Assembly: GCA_033763595.1 (NCBI GenBank)
Contig: JANRKH010000065.1
Location: 1-28,003 of the forward strand
Source: JANRKH01 sp033763595
GTDB lineage: Bacteria > Pseudomonadota > Alphaproteobacteria > Rickettsiales > Rickettsiaceae
Direction of reading: 5' to 3'
DNA: 28,003 nucleotides
The position numbers and the translations under genes were made by a program. Below the pieces are notes generated by a model, which saw nothing but the letters and a program-made list of their open reading frames with translations, had not been told where the DNA came from and searched no databases. How positions within the stretch are numbered: position 1 is the first letter of the stretch; each line of letters starts with the position of its first letter. This document shows positions 1 to 7,450 of the stretch, in pieces.

Positions 1-118
1 GCGCCATAAAAACTCCTATACATATATTATTACGTGAATATGCTAACACACGTAATATGCAAAAGCAATAAAAATGCCCTAAAGGCGTAGTTTATCTATT
101 GCGTAGCAATTATATTAC

Positions 119-832
119 GTGCTTATTTTAGGAAGTTTGGGTTTAAACTACCTACATAATCCTCATTTGCTCTCAGAGCCCGTTGAAAATCTCGAAAAGA
201 TTATATCAGCTCTCAAGACTTGCGTGATCGAATGTGCAAAGGAAGATTTAATTGACGAAAATAATAGTTCACTTGCGACATTTAAATCTGCTTTTCAAGA
301 GGAGGTTACAAAATTACAGAATCTAAAACTTCTTAATTCAAGCGCAAACAAATTAGATCAAGACAAAGAAATATCTGACCTTATGAACATGTATTCATCT
401 AGTGAGAACAAGCTAGCAAATGAAGCAAAACAAGACTATAATACCTTAAAGGCAGCAATACGAAAAGAGCAGGAAGATGGAATATCAAAATATTCAGCAA
501 GAGTACTCACAAGTTTAGTAGTGGGGTTACTTCATGCAAGTGCCGATATAGCAAAATTTATTGGCGATCTGATCAAACATATACCTGTAGCAGGATACGC
601 CATAGATAGAATTCCGGGTATCTCTTATGAAGGCCTTGAGCGATCAAAGGATGATTTCATGAAGACACACTTTAGAGCTAGCGAACGACTAAGACGTAAT
701 TTTATGCATGGAATTGGAGGCGCTCTTCAAACAGCTGGTGATATACTCGAAGAATTTTCAAATCCGAGCAGGGCAGCAGCAGGAAAAATAGTAAATAAAG
801 AAGCAAAACGACCATCTAGATGGGAGAAATAG
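119..832 (+). CDS. Hypothetical protein, possibly 5'-truncated
   Basis: I do not recognise this 237-residue protein. The first 120 residues are polar, lysine/glutamate rich and probably helical. Residues about 129-152 form a hydrophobic stretch that could be one membrane segment or an amphipathic hairpin, and the C-terminal 60 residues are basic. The assumed start is a GTG at 119 with no visible ribosome binding site, and an in-frame stop lies only four codons upstream (104-106). The first residues look like the inside of a protein rather than a start. The upstream 118 bases carry a short ATG-led frame (40-90) that ends in a different phase. The gene may therefore be the 3' part of a longer, broken gene. 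It is followed by a repeat element, not by a partner gene. Coding status is supported by length and sensible composition only. Confidence 0.55.
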   Translation: MLILGSLGLNYLHNPHLLSEPVENLEKIISALKTCVIECAKEDLIDENNSSLATFKSAFQEEVTKLQNLKLLNSSANKLDQDKEISDLMNMYSSSENKLANEAKQDYNTLKAAIRKEQEDGISKYSARVLTSLVVGLLHASADIAKFIGDLIKHIPVAGYAIDRIPGISYEGLERSKDDFMKTHFRASERLRRNFMHGIGGALQTAGDILEEFSNPSRAAAGKIVNKEAKRPSRWEK

Positions 833-870
833 TCGAATAAACATCTTGCGCAAACATGCTTTCGTCCTCA

Positions 871-976
871 TATAGTCTTTTAGGTTGGATTAGATACTAG
901 GCACGAGGAGAGAAGCCTATGAGTAATAGGTGAGCGACGAGTCAACAACGTAGCTAATTCAACATAAAAGACTATA
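871..976 (+). repeat. 106-bp palindromic MITE-like element, copy A
   Basis: The element runs from TATAGTCTTTTAGGTTG to a near-perfect inverted copy ending AAAAGACTATA. The terminal inverted repeats are about 22 bp with two mismatches. Four more copies lie at 13901, 14150, 26907 and 27268. Each copy has TA at both outer edges, as expected if TA is the duplicated target. This copy interrupts an older repeat whose right end continues at 977-1000. Confidence 0.88.
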
Positions 977-1003
977 GTATTATTTAATTCTAGAGATTTG
1001 ATA
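977..1003 (+). repeat. Right-end remnant of the ~114-bp repeat family
   Basis: The bases TAGTATTATTTAATTC followed by an AGAGATTTGATAT-like end match the right end of the ~114-bp repeats at 26007 and 26665. Here the palindromic element ends exactly where this match begins, which suggests it was inserted into an existing copy of the repeat. Confidence 0.6.
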
Positions 1004-1103
1004 TCACTTCTCTATAGAAAGAGAGTTTCCAAATTAGTCTAATGACAAAGAGATACTGGCTGATTAAGCATCTATGCTGTGAAAAAGGAAACAGAAAAAT
1101 AGA

Positions 1104-1180
1104 TGGTGGGTCCGGCAGGACTTGAACCTGCGACAACACCGTTATGAGCGGTGGGTTCTAACCAACTGAACTACAGACCC
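1104..1180 (-). tRNA. tRNA with CAT anticodon (elongator Met or Ile2)
   Basis: Read on the minus strand, this is a full 77-nt cloverleaf. The 7-bp acceptor stem pairs GGGTCTG with CGGACCC (one G-U pair). The D-stem is GTTC/GAAC, the anticodon stem CACCG/CGGTG and the T-stem GCAGG/CCTGC, with a TTCAAGT T-loop and an encoded CCA tail. The anticodon CAT lies at 1144-1146. It is not the initiator: the first acceptor pair is G-C rather than mismatched, and the anticodon stem lacks the three consecutive G-C pairs of initiator tRNA. Sequence alone does not separate elongator methionine tRNA from isoleucine tRNA with lysidine-modified CAT. That would be settled by comparing identity elements and by knowing the other CAT tRNAs of the genome. 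Confidence 0.95.
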
Positions 1181-1587
1181 AGTTTACTAACTAAACGCTT
1201 ACTGACTAAACGTTATTTATGAAATAATTTCAGGATAGTTTGAGTTTTCGAGATATACACTTAATTATTATAATTGATTATTGTATTTGACTATTAAATT
1301 TGACCTCAATAAAGCGTGACTAGGTCAGCATATTCCAATAGTTTATCCTTTCAAATATCAGTTCAAATATCAGTTCAAAGTACACTGAAATTCAATATCG
1401 AGCGTAGAATCATCTACAGATGGTTCATACATTATGCGCAACAAAGCACGCATAATAATATCTCTCAAAAATCAGCCTGAAACATACTATTATATTTTGA
1501 TATTGTCTATCATAAAATTTATCGATTTTCAAATTTAGAGCTAGAATTTTTATATTTTTAATTTTTGGCAATTTGTACAGATTAAAA
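1181..1587. other. Intergenic, 407 bp, no gene seen
   Basis: This AT-rich gap lies between the tRNA and the end of lolA. I see only short local duplications, such as tandem AAATATCAGTTC units around 1363-1390 and a TAAACG/TAAACGTT pair near 1190-1215. There is no convincing ORF, RNA gene or terminator. The tRNA promoter must lie here because the tRNA is read leftwards, but I could not identify it with confidence. Confidence 0.6.
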
Positions 1588-2265
1588 TTAGTCTTTTGCT
1601 ATTAATTTTAGAAGATTGTCATTAGTATATCTTTTTGGAGGGCCGTATACTTTTGGGTTTTTTATTGAAAACAGGCTTGCATGCAATTTTTTTGTCCTAA
1701 TAAAATGATGAAATTTTACTTTTATCGAAGAATAATCAAACTCCCCTGCTTCATTTGCAAGCTCAAATCCAAGTAATACGTCTGCTACCTTATCATATGA
1801 AATTTTTGCCTTTTGATCCGTCTCAGTATGTAATACATGAATCTCAGCTTGAGACCCTAAATCATTACAAGATGTAATTACCAGTTTATTATCCTTTTTG
1901 GACGAATTCATCAAAAACTTAAAAATATTATCTTTAGCATCAAGTCTTGAAAGCTCCTCAAGCTCATAATCATATATTGTTATAAAATTTTTATTACTCA
2001 CGATCACTAAAGGATATGGCGGATCATAATTAGCTCTAAAATTATCAGGTTTGCTTATTAATATTATACCGGAATATTTTTTTCCTCTTGCTTCCTCTTG
2101 AGTAAATTTTATAGCTACGTTATCTAAAGAAAGTAAATAATTATTAAGTTTATCTATTATTCTTATGTCACATGTTCCAACTCCATTAGCAGACCAGGCG
2201 CAAAATATCAAAACTTTCAAAATAAGTAAGAAAAATAAGAAAGTAGAGTTTTTTTTTACTAGCAT
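1588..2265 (-). CDS. lolA: Outer-membrane lipoprotein carrier protein LolA
   Basis: This 225-residue protein is the periplasmic chaperone that takes lipoproteins from the inner-membrane Lol transporter to the outer membrane. Residues 1-26 form a typical signal peptide: basic start (KK), hydrophobic core, and a plausible cleavage site after the alanine at 26. The mature part shows the LolA pattern: a KFTQEE segment near residue 55, then a SKPDNFRANYDPPYPLVIVS stretch around 71-90 and the IYDYELEEL strand. These form the open beta-barrel that holds the lipid chains. Length is normal for the family. It is divergent from pntAA across a 51-bp gap. No LolB or LolCDE gene is in the window, and alphaproteobacteria generally lack an obvious LolB. 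Confidence is high on family and moderate on exact substrate handling. Confidence 0.88.
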   Translation of the reverse strand: MLVKKNSTFLFFLLILKVLIFCAWSANGVGTCDIRIIDKLNNYLLSLDNVAIKFTQEEARGKKYSGIILISKPDNFRANYDPPYPLVIVSNKNFITIYDYELEELSRLDAKDNIFKFLMNSSKKDNKLVITSCNDLGSQAEIHVLHTETDQKAKISYDKVADVLLGFELANEAGEFDYSSIKVKFHHFIRTKKLHASLFSIKNPKVYGPPKRYTNDNLLKLIAKD

Positions 2266-2281
2266 ATTGGTTTGAAATTTT

Positions 2282-2287
2282 TATAAT
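2282..2287 (+). promoter_or_regulatory. Candidate -10 box for pntAA
   Basis: A perfect TATAAT lies 29 bases before the ATG at 2317, in the short gap between the divergent lolA and pntAA genes. No good -35 box is present at the usual spacing, so the call rests on the -10 alone. Confidence 0.3.
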
Positions 2288-2316
2288 CGTCTAGATTAAA
2301 ACTTATATTCAATATC

Positions 2317-3441
2317 ATGAAAATTGCAACTATTAAGGAAACTGCGAATTATGAAACTAGAGTGTCCATTTCTCCTGAATCCTCAAAACTTTTAAGAAAT
2401 AATGGGTTTGATGTCTGTATAGAAAAAGACGCTGGATTATTATCTGATTTTACAAACGAAGCCTACCTCAATTTTGCACATATATCATCTGTACCTCTTG
2501 AAATATTGGCAGATAGTAACATCATAACCAAAGTGCAACCTCCGGAGATTTCAGGAAAACACAACGAGAGCGAATTCGCCAAATCTGGTTCAATTATCAT
2601 TGGATTTATGAATCCTTATCAAAATAAAGAGATGATAAAATTCTACGCCAACAAAAAAATTACCTTGCTTGCGATGGAATTAGTACCCCGTATCACAAAG
2701 GCTCAAAGTTTTGACGCGCTCTCTTCCCAGGCGAATTTAAATGGGTACAGGGCTGTGATAGAGGCCGCAAGCTTACTCAAAAGCGCATTTCCAATGCTCA
2801 TGACGGCCGCAGGCTCAATTACACCAGCAAAGGTTTTAATTTTAGGCGCAGGAGTTGCAGGACTTCAGGCGATCGCAACTGCAAAAAGACTAGGAGCAAT
2901 AGTAACTGCATACGATGTTAGGGCTGCGGCAAAAGAACAAGTAGAGAGCCTTGGTGCTAAATTCGTACATCCTGATGTTTCAGTAGATTTTTCTGCAAAA
3001 ACTGGTTATGCGTCTGAGGTTTCAGGTGAATTTGCAGCAAGACAGGAAGATATGTTGCTAAATATAATTGATAAATTTAATATAGTCATTACCACAGCCC
3101 AGATCCCGGGTAAAAAAGCGCCAAAGCTCATAACAAAAGATATGGTAGAGAAAATGCGATATGGCTCTGTTATAATAGATCTTGCTGCTGACTCTGGAGG
3201 CAATTGTGAAGTAACATCCAAGCTCAAGATAATTGAACACAAAGGTGTACAAGTTGCTGGCTTTAGTAATTATTACAACAAAGTCTCAAATGATGCCTCA
3301 AGATTATATTCAAAAAATATTGCTAACTTAATTTTATACTTATTTAAGGATAAATCAGAATTAGATCTAAGTGACGAAATAGTTAAGTCAATGATATTAA
3401 CGCATAATGGGGAAATTTTATTCAACGAAGCAAATGTTTAA
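2317..3441 (+). CDS. pntAA: NAD(P) transhydrogenase, alpha subunit part 1 (NAD-binding domain I)
   Basis: The protein is the soluble NAD(H)-binding subunit of the membrane proton-translocating transhydrogenase, which couples hydride transfer from NADH to NADP+ to proton entry. At 374 residues it matches the short split form seen in alphaproteobacteria, where the membrane part is a separate PntAB. Visible signatures are RVSISPESSKLL near residues 15-26 in the AlaDH/PNT N-terminal domain, the PRITKAQSFDALSSQANLNG block at 124-143, and the Rossmann GAGVAG at 177-182 followed by AYDVR at about 198-202. No transmembrane helix is present, as expected. The genes for PntAB and PntB do not follow; the next gene is a patatin whose start overlaps this stop. 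The remaining subunits must lie elsewhere or be lost. Full length and intact motifs argue for a functional gene. Confidence 0.93.
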   Translation: MKIATIKETANYETRVSISPESSKLLRNNGFDVCIEKDAGLLSDFTNEAYLNFAHISSVPLEILADSNIITKVQPPEISGKHNESEFAKSGSIIIGFMNPYQNKEMIKFYANKKITLLAMELVPRITKAQSFDALSSQANLNGYRAVIEAASLLKSAFPMLMTAAGSITPAKVLILGAGVAGLQAIATAKRLGAIVTAYDVRAAAKEQVESLGAKFVHPDVSVDFSAKTGYASEVSGEFAARQEDMLLNIIDKFNIVITTAQIPGKKAPKLITKDMVEKMRYGSVIIDLAADSGGNCEVTSKLKIIEHKGVQVAGFSNYYNKVSNDASRLYSKNIANLILYLFKDKSELDLSDEIVKSMILTHNGEILFNEANV

Positions 3442-4384
3442 ACGATTCTTCTTTCTTATATCTATCGCTTTTATAATCTGTGCATGCCAGCATCAATTTA
3501 TTAAGACAATATATGATTTTAAATACTCACCTCCAAAGCCAATAGAAAAAAAAATTAGGGTTGCACTAGTGCTAGGAGGAGGAGGGGCTCGTGCGATTTC
3601 TCAAATCGGGGCTATAGAAGTATTAAAAAAACACAATATTCCAATTGATTTAATAATAGGAACAAGTGCTGGAAGTATTATTGGCGCATTATACGCAGGC
3701 ACCGAGGATGTGGGATTTGTAAAAAAAATAGTATTAAATGTAAGGCAAAAAGACCTAATAAAAGTTTCTTTGAAGGACGCAGTTGAAGGAGCTACCTCGC
3801 TTAGAGGTGGTCTAGATGGCTCAACAAGTGAAGATTTGATACGAAAGAATCTTGACGTAGAAGATTTTAACCATCTCAAAATACCTTTTATTGCAATAGC
3901 GACAGATTTAATATCAGGAAAAACAATCGAGCTAAAAAGTGGCAGTCTTGCTCCTGCTATAAGGGCATCATGCGCAATTCCCGGTTTATTTTCTCCTGTA
4001 AAGATTTATGATATGATTCTTGTGGACGGGGGAGTTACTGCTCCACTTGCTGTTGAAGTTGCAAAAAAATATAATCCGGATGTTATAATAGCTATAGATA
4101 TCAGATCATCTCTTAAAGATCCAAAAATTAACAATATGATTGATGTTGCCTACAGATCCCTGTATATAAGCTACGAAGCCCTAAATGACTTTAATAGTAA
4201 GCTTGCTGACGTAGTCATCAGACCTTCTTTGGATGATGTTGGATTATTCGAGGATGGCAAAAATCTTGAAATATATTTAGCAGGAAAAGCTGCAGCTGAG
4301 AAAGCAATGCCCGAGATTTTATCAGTTTTAAAAAAAAGATCCATCAATATTAAAAATGTAAATAATACCAACTCTCAAATCTAA
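3434..4384 (+). CDS. Patatin-like phospholipase, predicted lipoprotein
   Basis: The 316-residue protein is a bacterial patatin (RssA/NTE-like) serine acyl hydrolase, likely a lipid acyl hydrolase. From the ATG at 3434 it begins with a basic start and hydrophobic core, then an ICAC lipobox with Cys18, so it should be lipid-anchored. The catalytic features are intact: oxyanion loop GGGGARA at 48-54, nucleophile Ser78 in GTSAG, and catalytic Asp198 in DGG. A longer frame starts at 3407, but that would hide the lipobox, so I prefer 3434. This start overlaps the pntAA stop by 8 bp, implying translational coupling. trmD follows after 10 bp. In Rickettsia, other patatins act on host membranes. This anchored, RssA-like form is more likely an envelope enzyme, but its substrate is unknown. 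Confidence 0.88.
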   Translation: MFKRFFFLISIAFIICACQHQFIKTIYDFKYSPPKPIEKKIRVALVLGGGGARAISQIGAIEVLKKHNIPIDLIIGTSAGSIIGALYAGTEDVGFVKKIVLNVRQKDLIKVSLKDAVEGATSLRGGLDGSTSEDLIRKNLDVEDFNHLKIPFIAIATDLISGKTIELKSGSLAPAIRASCAIPGLFSPVKIYDMILVDGGVTAPLAVEVAKKYNPDVIIAIDIRSSLKDPKINNMIDVAYRSLYISYEALNDFNSKLADVVIRPSLDDVGLFEDGKNLEIYLAGKAAAEKAMPEILSVLKKRSINIKNVNNTNSQI

Positions 4385-4394
4385 AGGACAGACA

Positions 4395-5087
4395 TTGAAA
4401 GTTAAGATTCTAACAACTTTTCCGGAAATTTATCCAGCAACTCTTGGTATTTCAGTTATCGGCAAGGCTCTTGCTAATAATTTATGGTCACTTGAGATAG
4501 TTAATATCTCGGACTTTGGGATCTCAAAGCATAAAAAAATTGACGACGTAACCTTTGGCGGTGGAAACGGCATGATAATGCGCCCTGATGTCCTTGCAAA
4601 AGCAATAGATCATGCAAAGAAAGATATGAATAATCCTGAAATCATATATCCCTCACCAAGAGGCACGGTTTTTACCCAGCCAGAAGCTTGGCAGATCGCC
4701 TCTCTAAAAGAAATAATATTTATATGTGCAAGATTTGAGGGGATTGACGAAAGGATAATTGATGAGTATAATGTAAGACTCGTAAGTCTTGGTGATTATG
4801 TGCTATCTGGCGGAGATCTTGCAGCTTTAGTGATATTAGAGTCAGCTATTAGACTCATTCCCGGAGTTCTAAAGAATCAGAATACTTTGTTAGATGAATC
4901 TTTTAATTACGTAAAAGCTTTTGGTAATCTTATCGAATATCCTCAGTACACAAGGCCAAGAAATTTTAGAGGAATTGAGGTACCAAGTGTCCTTGTATCT
5001 GGAGATCATGCAAAAATAGCTGAGTGGAGACATAGAAAGTCCCTAGAAATTACAAGAAAATTTAGGCCCGATTTACTTAAGGAATAA
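4395..5087 (+). CDS. trmD: tRNA (guanine37-N1)-methyltransferase TrmD
   Basis: TrmD methylates N1 of G37 next to the anticodon of tRNAs reading CNN codons, using S-adenosylmethionine, and so prevents +1 frameshifting. The 230-residue length is standard. The trefoil-knot SAM site is shown by YVLSGGDLAALVILESAIRL around 135-154, and the N-terminal KILTTFPEIYP and FGGGNGM segments are characteristic. The start is a TTG at 4395, supported by AAAGGA about seven bases before it. It sits 10 bp after the patatin gene and 121 bp before rplS, keeping the classical trmD-rplS neighbourhood, although rpsP and rimM are not next to it. The TTG start may lower expression. Confidence 0.96.
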   Translation: MKVKILTTFPEIYPATLGISVIGKALANNLWSLEIVNISDFGISKHKKIDDVTFGGGNGMIMRPDVLAKAIDHAKKDMNNPEIIYPSPRGTVFTQPEAWQIASLKEIIFICARFEGIDERIIDEYNVRLVSLGDYVLSGGDLAALVILESAIRLIPGVLKNQNTLLDESFNYVKAFGNLIEYPQYTRPRNFRGIEVPSVLVSGDHAKIAEWRHRKSLEITRKFRPDLLKE

Positions 5088-5149
5088 TTTTAATGAATAG
5101 GTTTTGTGATTATCATACCTATTACCTTGGAAATAGTTTTAGGACATAA

Positions 5150-5193
5150 AAATTATAGAATTAGAATTATAGAATTAGAATTAGAGAATTAAA
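5150..5193 (+). repeat. Short AT-rich tandem repeat before rplS
   Basis: Imperfect tandem copies of an 8-14 bp unit (TATAGAATTAGAAT) fill the leader just upstream of rplS. This is a low-complexity run that could vary in copy number between strains. The rplS ribosome binding site GGAG lies just after it at 5196-5199. Confidence 0.6.
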
Positions 5194-5208
5194 ACCGGAG
5201 AAAATTAA

Positions 5209-5568
5209 ATGAATATTATAGATAAATTTGAACAAGAGCAGATCAGTAAGCTCACAGAAAATAAACAAATTCCGAGCTTCAAATCTGGTGATACGGTGAG
5301 TGTCCAAGTAAAGATTAAGGAGGGCGCTACTGAAAGATTGCAAGAATTTGAGGGCGTATGTATAGCGCGCAGAAATAGAGGCGTAAATTCTTCTTTTGTT
5401 CTTAGGAAGATAAGCTATGGGGAGGGGGTCGAGCGCAAATTCTTTGTTTACTCCCCTCTAATACATTCCATAAAGTTAGTAAGGCGTGGTATCGTTAGAA
5501 GAAATGCTCTATATTACCTAAGAGATCTTCGTGGTAGAGCTGCTAGAATTAAAGAGAAAATTGTTTAA
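5209..5568 (+). CDS. rplS: Large-subunit ribosomal protein L19
   Basis: L19 lies at the 30S-50S interface of the ribosome. The 119-residue protein shows the usual features: FKSGDTVSVQVKIKEG near 24-39, the basic ARRNRGVNSSFVLRKISYG block, then VERKFFVYSPLIHSIKLVRRG and the arginine-rich C-terminus LRDLRGRAARIKEK. Length is normal. An AACCGGAG sequence precedes the ATG at 5209. It follows trmD, as in most proteobacteria. Two hairpin-forming repeats begin 12 bases after its stop and could act as a transcript end or stabiliser, although no T-run follows them. Confidence 0.97.
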   Translation: MNIIDKFEQEQISKLTENKQIPSFKSGDTVSVQVKIKEGATERLQEFEGVCIARRNRGVNSSFVLRKISYGEGVERKFFVYSPLIHSIKLVRRGIVRRNALYYLRDLRGRAARIKEKIV

Positions 5569-5580
5569 GTTATACAGTTT

Positions 5581-5770
5581 TGTCATTCCCGCGCAGGCGG
5601 GAATCTAGAAGAATTATGTTTACTGGATCCCCTCCTTCGAGGGGATGACATTAGGACTGGATTCCATCCTTCGAGGGGATGACATGTAAAAATCACGGGG
5701 ATGACACTGTGATCGTAATCGTCATTCCCGCGTCCTTTTTTGTCATTCCCGCGGAGGCGGGAATCTAGAA
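5581..5770. repeat. TCATTCCCGC paired-hairpin repeat cluster 1
   Basis: The region is built from two hairpin types. One pairs TTCCCGC with GCGGGAA, as in GTCATTCCCGCGGAGGCGGG. The other pairs ATCCCCTC with GAGGGGAT, as in GGATCCCCTCCTTCGAGGGG. A complete 70-bp unit at 5581-5650 carries both, with outer ends TGTCAT and ATGACA forming a third inverted repeat. Partial units follow to 5770. A second cluster lies at 19165-19420. The ATTCCC-GGGAAT core is like widespread bacterial repeats such as Neisseria dRS3, but equivalence is not shown. Confidence 0.85.
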
Positions 5771-5796
5771 TATAATTTAACGACTAAAATAGCAAA

Positions 5797-6390
5797 GTGC
5801 TCATAGATCAGCCAAATTTATCATCAAATCCTAGTCTGCGAAGTTATGTCGAACTTCTGCTTAAGTGGAACAAAGCTATAAACCTAATCTCTAAATCTAC
5901 AGAAGAAACAGTTTGGCAAAGGCACATATATGACTCACTGCAACTATTAGAATTTATTGACCTAAATCAATCTATAGTAGACGTAGGAACTGGGGCTGGA
6001 TTACCTGGAGTTGTACTTTCAATAGCAGGCGTTCAAAAAACATACCTAATTGAATCAGATACGAGAAAATGCGCTTTTTTAGAAGTTGCAAAAAAATTCA
6101 GTAATAATAAAATTATCATCATTAATAAAAGAGCGGAACATCTACAAAATCAAGAAATCGATTTAAACTCGATATTAGTATCAAGGGCGATGGCAAAGAT
6201 TACAATTTTACTTGATTTAAAAAAAAGAATTGGCCTTACGGGCCCATTGTTGATACTAAAGGGGGAAAATTATGCACAAGAATTACAACAAGCCTTTAAA
6301 TTTTGGGATTTTGATTATAATATAAGCGCAAGTAAAACTAATAATCTTTCTGTAATCTTAAGAATCCAAAATGAAAGGCAAAAAAGCTAA
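5797..6390 (+). CDS. rsmG: 16S rRNA (guanine527-N7)-methyltransferase RsmG (GidB)
   Basis: RsmG adds the m7G527 mark in the 530 loop of 16S rRNA, using S-adenosylmethionine. The 197-residue protein has LLKWNKAINLIS at 21-32, RHIYDSL at 42-48 and the glycine-rich SAM loop VDVGTGAGLPG at 61-71, all typical. The chosen start is a GTG at 5797, just after the repeat cluster; no clear ribosome binding site is visible. The last 20 bp overlap parA, keeping the common gidB-parA order seen near many bacterial origins. No gidA (mnmG) or mnmE lies upstream, where rplS and repeats are found instead. Confidence 0.94.
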   Translation: MLIDQPNLSSNPSLRSYVELLLKWNKAINLISKSTEETVWQRHIYDSLQLLEFIDLNQSIVDVGTGAGLPGVVLSIAGVQKTYLIESDTRKCAFLEVAKKFSNNKIIIINKRAEHLQNQEIDLNSILVSRAMAKITILLDLKKRIGLTGPLLILKGENYAQELQQAFKFWDFDYNISASKTNNLSVILRIQNERQKS

Positions 6391-7156
6391 AATAATTTCT
6401 ATTGCAAATCAAAAAGGCGGAGTTGCCAAAACTACTACAGCAGTAAATTTGTCAGCGGCGCTTGCAATGGCTGGCCAAAAAATACTAGTTATAGATCTGG
6501 ACCCTCAGGGCAACGCTAGCACTGGCCTTGGGCTAGAACAGCACGACAGAGCTAAATCAATATATCAGGTTTTAATAGGCAAGGAAAATATCGAATCCGC
6601 AATTCTTCCAACGAAAATAGATGGGCTGCATCTGATTCCATCTGATATAAATCTTTCAGCAGCTGAGGTTGAAATTTTAAGCATTAAAGACAAGGAGTAT
6701 ATTTTAAAAAACGCTTTTAGCTCTTCGCACTTGAGTTACGATTATATTTTTATTGACTGTCCGCCTTCTCTAGGTCAATTAACCTTAAATGCCCTTTCCT
6801 CTTCAATGGGGGTTATAATACCTATGCAATGTGAATTTTATGCACTTGAGGGGCTTAGTCATTTGCTAAAAATTATTGATATAGTGCAAAATAATCTAAA
6901 CAAAAGCCTAAAAATACTGGGAGTGTTACTAACTATGTACGATAAAAGAAATAGACTAACAGAAGAAGTAGAAGCTGATGTACGTAAATATCTCGGAGAT
7001 ACAGTTTTTGAAGTAGTAATACCAAGGAATGTTAGGATAGCAGAAGCTCCTTCTCATGGAAAACCAGTGATCATATATGATCCATCCTCAATAGGGTCAT
7101 CTTCATATCACGCACTCGCGAGAGAGTTTTTAAATAGAGAAAGACTGATAATTTAA
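6371..7156 (+). CDS. parA: Chromosome-partitioning ATPase ParA/Soj
   Basis: ParA is the deviant-Walker ATPase that coats the nucleoid and moves ParB-parS complexes to segregate the chromosome. The 261-residue protein has the intact P-loop KGGVAKTT at 15-22 with both signature lysines, Walker A' LDPQGNAS at 43-50, and the Walker B-type FIDCPPSLGQLTLNAL block. Near the C-terminus, RNVRIAEAPSHGKPVI is the usual ParA signature. It overlaps rsmG by 20 bp, so the two are probably co-translated. ParB normally follows directly. Here the next 900 bp contain an inverted-repeat-bounded module instead and no parB is in the window. Chromosomal ParA type is favoured by length and by the rsmG link. Confidence 0.95.
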   Translation: MKGKKAKIISIANQKGGVAKTTTAVNLSAALAMAGQKILVIDLDPQGNASTGLGLEQHDRAKSIYQVLIGKENIESAILPTKIDGLHLIPSDINLSAAEVEILSIKDKEYILKNAFSSSHLSYDYIFIDCPPSLGQLTLNALSSSMGVIIPMQCEFYALEGLSHLLKIIDIVQNNLNKSLKILGVLLTMYDKRNRLTEEVEADVRKYLGDTVFEVVIPRNVRIAEAPSHGKPVIIYDPSSIGSSSYHALAREFLNRERLII

Positions 7157-7209
7157 CTTTTTTTGATTGGTATTAATGCCAAATCCTATTTTTAAATGAT
7201 CAAATTCAA

Positions 7210-7358
7210 TAGACCTCTTCGTAAACTCTACTCCTAGAGGCAATTGCGCCGCCTGCGCAAGTATAGCAGAATCCTCACGTACTTCATGTACGCTGCGGTT
7301 TTGCGCTCCGCCTGCGCCTGCTACTTGCCCGCCAGGAGCGAGTTTCCGAAGAGGCCTA
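7210..7358 (+). repeat. GC-rich 149-bp palindromic repeat, copy 1
   Basis: The ends TAGACCTCTTCGTAAACTC and GAGTTTCCGAAGAGGCCTA form a 19-bp inverted repeat with two mismatches. The interior is also nearly self-complementary around a central GTACTTCATGTAC. A second copy lies in inverted orientation at 18810-18961. Base composition is far richer in G and C than the neighbouring DNA. An open frame inside this copy matches one in the other copy, because the DNA is repeated rather than because it is a gene. Confidence 0.85.
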
Positions 7359-7450
7359 ATATGTATATTGAAAAATATTATGCCATCTTCCGAAATTTAT
7401 TCGCGCCAAAGGAAATATCTTGGGAGATGGAATTTATTCCGCTCTATACT

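Noticed and set aside
871..976. A peptide-coding insert like Rickettsia palindromic elements
   Set aside because: The minus strand is open for 31 codons, but all five copies lie outside intact genes, so in-frame insertion is not supported.
1104..1180. Initiator tRNA-Met
   Set aside because: The acceptor begins with a G-C pair and the anticodon stem lacks three consecutive G-C pairs, so it is not the initiator.
3006..3252. Minus-strand frames inside pntAA
   Set aside because: Antisense shadows of a clear, intact gene.
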